64,000 nt of DNA from Emergomyces orientalis (Eukaryota > Ascomycota > Eurotiomycetes > Onygenales > Ajellomycetaceae). Shown here one piece after another: positions 58,273 through 64,000 of the stretch. The stretch covers positions 806,001 through 870,000 of the forward strand of contig MOWL01000046.1 of the NCBI GenBank assembly GCA_002110485.1, written 5' to 3'. Position 1 is the stretch's first letter, and each line of letters starts with the position of its first letter. Both the position numbers and the translations under genes were made by a program. The notes under the pieces are model-generated. The model did not search any database and was not told the origin of the DNA. It saw nothing but the letters and a program-made list of their open reading frames with translations.

Positions 58273-60013
58273 CTAGAAGATGGGAAAGTTTCGGTTATTA
58301 AAGTCAGCTCGTCCATCTTGATGGTATCTGCCTAACCTCCTCTTCCTACTATACTAGTTGCACCAGAGCCAACATAGACGGAACATAGTATCCTACATCT
58401 ACATACCTTCGGGTCCCGTATAAAGCCCACAGAATAACTGCTGGTACTGCGCTCGCTACTTGGAGGATGCTGAAACGGCAACCGACGTAAGGCCTTGTTA
58501 ATGACGTATTGCGCCCGAGAAATAGTGCACTTGTCTCGTGTCGAAAAGATATGGTTTGGTCGCTTTTTTCCCATAGAGATTCGGTATTTATTTTAACTTA
58601 CCAGCACTGGTGGAAGGAAGGCAGAGTTCATTATTCATGAGCTTAGGTAGAAAAGAGTAGGGGAAAAAAGGGGCGGTAGAACTGAAAAACAATTCAATTC
58701 AAACCAAGGAAATGCTCAGCAGCTGCAACTATATATATACCTCCAGTGTGTACTGTAAATATACACTACCTTCCCTGGGTTTCTCTACTTTCTCTATTTT
58801 CATTATCATGGGCACCCAATCTGCCCGTACTCAGTTTAACTGAGGCCTCCAGCTTCTTCCCCTCCCTCCCACCCCCTTCCACCCTTTTCCACCCTTTGAT
58901 CAAATGAGCCTCATCCTTTTCGAAAAAAAGGCAGTTTCCGGATAGATGCGTGGAAAACTTGCAGTCAGCTGCAGATTTGGAAATGCTCTCAACCCACCGG
59001 TAGCTGTCAACGTGTTTTTCGCGCGGACGCATGGACCGCTTCTTTTTCTTTTTCTTGTTCTCTCTCTTCTTGCTTTATTCTATACGGCATGCGTCTGTAT
59101 TGGGTAGTTTATACTGCGTAGACCTGCTCGTTTCTTCCGTTGGTGCGGGGTGAGAACCATCGCTTAATTGCTTTTATGGTAAAAAGGAGGGTTGCGGGTG
59201 GATGAGAGGTGGAGGGGTCTCCAACCCTTGTATTTAATGCTCAACTGGATGCAAGCGGGCCAAGCGCACGAGCTGATGCCTTCCAACAGATGGATGAGCC
59301 ATATGCTGGAGATAAATTGGTTAAGTGGTGCAATTGTCCAATCCGGTAGCATATTGAATGTTGGTTAGTAGGGGGTGCAGATGCGTAGGTGTTGGCGGGA
59401 ATTCGATGCCAGTGTTCTCATTTTCTATTTGTCAAGGCGCTGGAGTCTGTTCGCTCTAATGCATTGCTTCGAATCGAGATATTTTTGGCATTCATGGCCT
59501 GCAGCATGGGACCCCATATTCTCCAGTTCTCATGTCAACATATTGAGGTAAGGAAAGGACTGTCCATGGTATTCCACACTCGAGAAGAGTTGGAAGACTT
59601 GTATGGTTGGTTGTGATCGGGGAAAGCGGCTATGAAGGTTTTAAAATATTTTTTATTTTTTATTTAATGTACATGGAGAGCGATGAGGAAGAGGAAGCTC
59701 ACCTAGCCCAGCTCTAGTAATGATTTTCAGCCATGCGGGGGTTAGAAAAGCTGATCACAAAACAAACAATATTTTTCCGCCAACATGCCTCAGTTGGGTA
59801 ACTTAGGTACTGCAGCCTGAAAATAGACCTCAATTTGAATTATCTGGCCATCTTCAACCCAAGTTCCACGTAATCTATCCATTCAATCGTTGCCATTAAT
59901 GCGGAGAAAATGATGCGATAGCCTCTCCCGACTCATTCATCCATCAGAACATCCACCACCAAGCCAACCTACAAACAGCCCTGGGGTGGAGAGAAGAGAT
60001 ACAATAAAAAATT
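58273..60013. promoter_or_regulatory. divergent upstream region between the coiled-coil gene and the ZZ-serpin gene
   Basis: About 1.7 kb. Minus-strand frames at 58332-58574 and 58766-59032 and the plus frame at 59389-59616 carry no recognisable family and no convincing splice partners. CT-rich segments near 58843-58892 and 59039-59078. Both promoters must lie here. An in-frame stop sits 9 nt before the ZZ-serpin ATG. Confidence 0.5.
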
Positions 60014-61951
60014 ATGTTCAACAGGAGAGCACCAGAAAAGCACGATGGCGTCACCTGCGATAATTGCGGTATGGTACCCATCCTCGGCCACCGGTTCAGA
60101 TGTATCAATTGTATAGATTTTGACCTGGTAAGAGGAGCCTGAATATTTTCACTCGCATTGCCCCTATTTTCCCCCTGCGGCATATCTCTCTCTCGCATTC
60201 CCGCAGAGGCTTCTTCCTGGCTTTGATATATCGAAAACGAATATCAACCATTCATTTAAAACAAATGCACTTTTTTGTACAAGAAATTAATATTATGCGC
60301 CCCTTGCTTGGGTATTCCCTCCACCACGCATGCACAGTGCTCAAGCTGTGAGGAATTGAACCCACACTACCCCAAACATACATTTCTCAAGATCCGAAAC
60401 CCAATCCCGGTTGCCATCAATATCTTCCCATTCATCCCGGCACCTCTCCCAGAACACCATCTAGGACCATCGTCAGGAATTGGCACAAATATCAATACAA
60501 ATACAATGTCTCCTATCACTTCCCAGCAACAGCAACATCAGCCCGGGTTGTTTTATCAGCTAAACCTCCACCCAGTGGCACCTCTCGATCGGGGTCTATC
60601 ACTCCTTTCTCCCCAACCACAAGATAGACCCGACCCCCCTTCCCCCACCTTCATCGACACCGTCAACCAATTCGGCTTCAAACTCCAATACCTGCTCGCC
60701 ATGGAAAAATGCCCCAACGGTGTCGCCGCAGCCAACATCTACCGTTGCCTCATGATGGCCGCAGGAGGCTCGCAAGGCGCAAACCGAGAAGCCTTCGCAA
60801 AAGTGCTCGGCTTCGATGCCAGCATTGAAGCGCTATTTGGCGCGATGCGGAATACCGTGCAGCTGGATAAATACTGTAAGCCCCATCCTAGTAATGTAAG
60901 TGGTGTTGAGCTGGCCATCGGTAGCTCGGCATGGCCTGGGAGATTAATTGAGATTAAGCCGGAATGGGCGGAGATGATGAAGAGTATGTTTGAAGCGACG
61001 TTCGCGCCGCAGGAGGTTCAGGCGATGAATGCATGGGTGAGCGAGAGAACGCAGGGGAAGATTCGGAGTGTGGTTGGGGAATTGGATATTTCTGCTGAGG
61101 ATATCAAGTTGATTACGTGTTTGTATTTCAAGGCGAAGTGGGAGGTGCCGTTTACGAAATATAATACGATAACGGGTGTATTTTTCGGCTTCGCTGAGCA
61201 GGGGATGGGGAAACGTGAAGTGAATGTGGAGATGCGGTGTGATATGATGCATCGGACTTCTGATATTTTGTATTGGGAGGGTAATGTTGCGCAGATGTGT
61301 GTTTTGCCCTATCAGACAAAAAGTAGTATGAATAAACCGGAACCATCACCATTCCACTCAAGGCCCTCCTCCGTCTTTACAAACTCCGCCACGCTCAGCA
61401 CCGGGAATAAAGACTCTGCAATCGAACCGACTTGGAACGCAGCCATAATCCTCCCCAAAACACCCGGCGTAGAAGCCATCCTCGCCATTCTCTCTCGCTT
61501 CTCTACCTCCCCTTCCACCCTCCGCTCCCTCCTCGACATAAACCCTCCTAGCAATAGCAATATCCCCTCCTCCTCATCCAATCTAAACTCAACATACCTC
61601 CACCTCACCCTCCCCCGTTTCACCCTAAAGCAAAGCTCAGATATCTCCGAACTCCTCTTCAACCAAGGTCTACGAGCCGTTTCCCGCCCATCTCCGGACT
61701 TCTCACCCATGACACCTTCACAATATGCATATATCTCCAGCATCAAACATGATTTGGTTATAGAGGTCAATGAGGAAGGGACTGAGATTGCTGCTGCGAC
61801 GAGCATGGGAGTCTTTGGAAGTGCAAAGCCACCTGCAAAGGTTCCAGTGGAGATGAGAGTGGAGAGGCCATTTTTGTTTTTGGTGTTTGATAGTCGGTCG
61901 GGGAGCGTGCTTTGTTCGGCTATTATTAGTGAGGTTGGGAAGAAGAATTGA
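60014..61951 (+). CDS. ZZ zinc finger - serpin fusion protein
   Basis: Two exons, 60014-60127 and 60338-61951, give 575 residues. Exon 1 plus the start of exon 2 encode a complete ZZ finger: C15-x2-C18, C30-x2-C33, C39-x2-C42, H48-x3-H52, with GHRFRCINCIDFDL between. A Pro/Gln-rich linker runs to about 142. From there to the end is a serpin: NREAFAKVLGFD, NAWVSERTQGKIRSV, DIKLITCLYFKAKWEVPFTK, then the reactive-loop hinge EEGTEIAAAT (517-526) and VERPFLFLVFDSRSGSVL. The hinge keeps small residues, as in inhibitory serpins. Counting from the hinge puts P1 near Ser533, but the loop is longer than usual, so P1 is uncertain. A long Ser/Thr-rich insert lies at about 368-390. No signal peptide or membrane segment, so cytosolic or nuclear. 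Target protease unknown. Confidence 0.9.
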
Positions 61952-63360
61952 GGAAGAGATTCAAGTAAAGGATTATTTTCCCCTCTTTTTTTTTTTTTTT
62001 TTTTTTTTTGCTTATTCTCCTTGTATATGTTTGGTTGTCAGGGTTATAAGCTATTTGCTAGAACATGGGAGAGTGAGTTTGGTGGAGTCGTAGATCGATA
62101 TATGTCCTCCCATTTATGATCTTGGAGGAAAGGGGTTCGGGGGCGGAAAGGGGGGATATTTACCTTACCCCTTAGTTGTTTTTTCCCCAAGCACAACATC
62201 GAGAATCAATGTCCTAGCCACATCTTCCATTTATTGAGTTGTGTGCATTAAGATATCTAAGGATTTGAAAAGAAAAGAGCTGAATATATTTAACAGAAGT
62301 GTTATATTCACTTTTTAGATTTAGTTCCATAATTCATATAGAGTACAAGTATGCTTCGCTCACTCTACCGCAGACTTCTATATCCACTTATACATCAATA
62401 TAATATATTTTAATCCATGCCATCAGGATATATCCAATCTGTATATACTAAATTGAATATTAAATATACCAGGCTAGCCAGCATCATTCAATCTGTGTTT
62501 TCAATTTTGCATACTGAATATAGCGGATATGCTGGTGTCATCCAATCTCTAAATTCAATCTGTAAATTCAACTCGCCACTTAATCTCTATAATGCCTCCA
62601 TATTACCAGTATCATTCCCCTCAAGGTAATCCCCAACTGCCAAAGAATCTCTTCAATAAGATGACAGAAAAAGGTATGAGATATTTTGCTTTGTTCAGCA
62701 GTGTGAATCTTCTCTTCTTCTCTGTATATTTCAATCAATGGTTGAATTCAATTTTTATATCTTGTAGCTGAGATATTATTTTTGTTTACTATTCTCTGTT
62801 CTTATACCTCTTTTTTGATGTCGACTTGCACTCTTGACATATCTCACAGGTTTTGAAGATGAATTTAAATAAGAATAGCAAGTGGAATTGATTGCAACTG
62901 ATTCATCTTCGCAGGGGCATTTGTTGATCTTGGAGATACTGATCATGGCCGATGAAACACAGCTACACTGGTACTGTACCAGTTAAATTGAAAGAAGGAT
63001 TCAGTAGGTCTGAAGTTTTTTCAAGAAGAGTAGAATAATCAATTTTTAGATGGTATGTTTAATTACTGAAACGGTCGATTAAGGATAAATTAATTATTTG
63101 AAACTTGAAACGATATATGAGGTTTCCGGGATTCGGAGTCCGCACTAGTTAAATTTTTTGGGGAAACACTTTTATATTCGCGATGTGTAAGCTTTTTAGA
63201 AATATATTCGCATATCCCTTTCCCCACACCCCAGCTAAATGATTCCGCTATGCATCCGCCATGTGAAACATATATACTGCACTCGAATTTTCAAAAACTA
63301 GATCACAAGAAAAATATATAGAGAGAACTACAATCTCATATCCCCATCACCTCCCAATTC
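61952..63360. terminator. 3' flank of the ZZ-serpin gene and of the right-edge gene (convergent)
   Basis: About 1.4 kb, strongly AT-rich. Begins with a T24 tract (61986-62009) just after the ZZ-serpin stop. At 62420-62600 diverged copies of a TCCAATCTGTA-like phrase recur about every 60-100 nt. No coding signal. Confidence 0.5.
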
Positions 63361-64000
63361 TTACTGATCCCTCACCCCGTTAATCATCCCCCCTTCGCCC
63401 TCGCCCTCCCCTTCCTCCACGACCGCCCAGTCCCTAACCCCACCTTTCCAATCCGCAATCCTCCCCTCCTTCACCTCAACAATTACAACCCTCGCACTCT
63501 CATCCACTGTCGCACCAACCACATCTTCCATTTGCCTTTCCCCCTCCCCCTCCCCCTCCCTCGCCGCAGCAAACAAACTCATCCCATCCGGCGCATCAGA
63601 CGCAAACGTATTATTCTCCAAATGCCTCTCCTTACACCACCTCTCCTCCTCCGAGCCCAACTCGGCAAACCTCGCCTCGCCAATGATAGTCGTGCTAATA
63701 CTGCTTAAGGCGCTCGTGTTGATATTAAGCAGTAGAGACGCGAGGCTGGAGCGAGTTGCCGCCGGGGGTGGGGAGCCGTCACGGGTTAGGTTCAGGTTTG
63801 AAGAGCGGGTTGGGGGCCGGTGGGAGACCCAGTCGTGGACGAGGAGGGAGACGCGCGGGTTTGAGAGGAGGTTTAGGGTCTTTTTGGAGGCGGCGTTTGT
63901 GGTCATGATTATTGTCGGGTGGGAGGTGAAGGGGGTTGAGGGGAGGTAGGTATAGCTCATTAGAGAGACGTGGGGGATTAAGTTATCGCAGGTTGCTAGG
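63361..64000 (-). CDS. FMN-binding split-barrel (pyridoxamine 5'-phosphate oxidase-like) protein, N-terminus cut off
   Basis: The frame stays open to the right edge, with the 5' part outside the window. It reads LATCDNLIPHVSLMSYTYLP, then HPTIIMTTNAASKKTLNLLS and NPRVSLLVHDWVSHRP. This is the strand order and phrasing of fungal PNPOx-like flavin proteins, where the Asn/Ser-Lys-Lys-Thr segment contacts FMN. Residues continue through a Ser/Leu-rich stretch, EARFAELGSEEERWCKERHL and a Val-rich strand RVVIVEVKEGRIADWKG, ending in a Glu/Gly-rich tail. Substrate is unknown; many such proteins are not true PNPOx enzymes. The ATG at 63958-63960 is internal, not the start. Confidence is lower because only part of the domain is visible. 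Confidence 0.72.
   Translation of the reverse strand, partial: LATCDNLIPHVSLMSYTYLPSTPFTSHPTIIMTTNAASKKTLNLLSNPRVSLLVHDWVSHRPPTRSSNLNLTRDGSPPPAATRSSLASLLLNINTSALSSISTTIIGEARFAELGSEEERWCKERHLENNTFASDAPDGMSLFAAAREGEGEGERQMEDVVGATVDESARVVIVEVKEGRIADWKGGVRDWAVVEEGEGEGEGGMINGVRDQ

Noticed and set aside
57587..58276. Plus-strand Ser/Phe-rich frame of 229 residues
   Set aside because: Antisense shadow of a Lys/Glu coiled coil, which always translates to Ser/Phe/Leu on the other strand.
1..64000. tRNA, rRNA and CRISPR arrays
   Set aside because: I looked for GTTCGA-type box B sequences with matching acceptor stems and for regularly spaced direct repeats. The few TTCGA hits (for example near 2872, 5193, 59470) have no cloverleaf around them, and no spaced-repeat array exists.

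Overview
The window is nuclear DNA from a filamentous ascomycete. Three things point to Eurotiomycetes, most likely Onygenales. Genes are intron-rich, with introns of about 45-170 nt (one of about 210) and GTAAGT/GTATGT-type donors. Intergenic DNA is long, AT-rich and full of homopolymer tracts. The gene set includes a B-type NADPH oxidase, a LysM-GH18 chitinase, CSN2 and Rho3. The lineage is inferred from gene content and was not tested by a search. I rebuilt the multi-exon genes by reading splice junctions. For every complete gene the summed exon length is a multiple of three, which supports the models.

Layout, left half. A NAD-malic enzyme runs off the left edge (-). Then come a conserved Ser/Thr-rich protein of unknown function (-), a BTB/POZ protein (-), eIF2A (+), NoxB-type NADPH oxidase (+), a CorA-like Mg2+ transporter with a very long C-terminal tail (-), a LysM-GH18 chitinase with no signal peptide (+), TAF12 (-), the DASH subunit Spc34 (-), proteasome subunit Rpn3 (+), and the polyprenyl diphosphate synthase of ubiquinone synthesis (+).

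Layout, right half. An Avo2-like ankyrin protein (-) and octanoyltransferase Lip2 (+) are divergent. Next are a Rho3 GTPase (-) with three consecutive microexons, and the divergent pair Cwc25 (-) and CSN2 (+). A 7.4 kb gene-poor stretch follows. Then come an otubain-type deubiquitinase with a long tail (+), a 605-residue coiled-coil protein of unknown function (-), a fusion of a ZZ zinc finger to a serpin (+), and an FMN-binding split-barrel protein running off the right edge (-).

Most genes are unlinked housekeeping functions: transcription, splicing, translation, proteolysis, cofactor synthesis and cell polarity. There are no bacterial-style operons. The exceptional region is 53.6-62 kb. 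There an otubain, the unknown coiled-coil protein and the ZZ-serpin follow a gene-poor stretch. The ZZ-serpin is the strongest candidate for something undescribed: serpins are rare in fungi, this one keeps the hinge of an inhibitory serpin, has no secretion signal, and carries a complete ZZ finger on a separate exon. I saw no rRNA, tRNA, CRISPR array or intact transposon.
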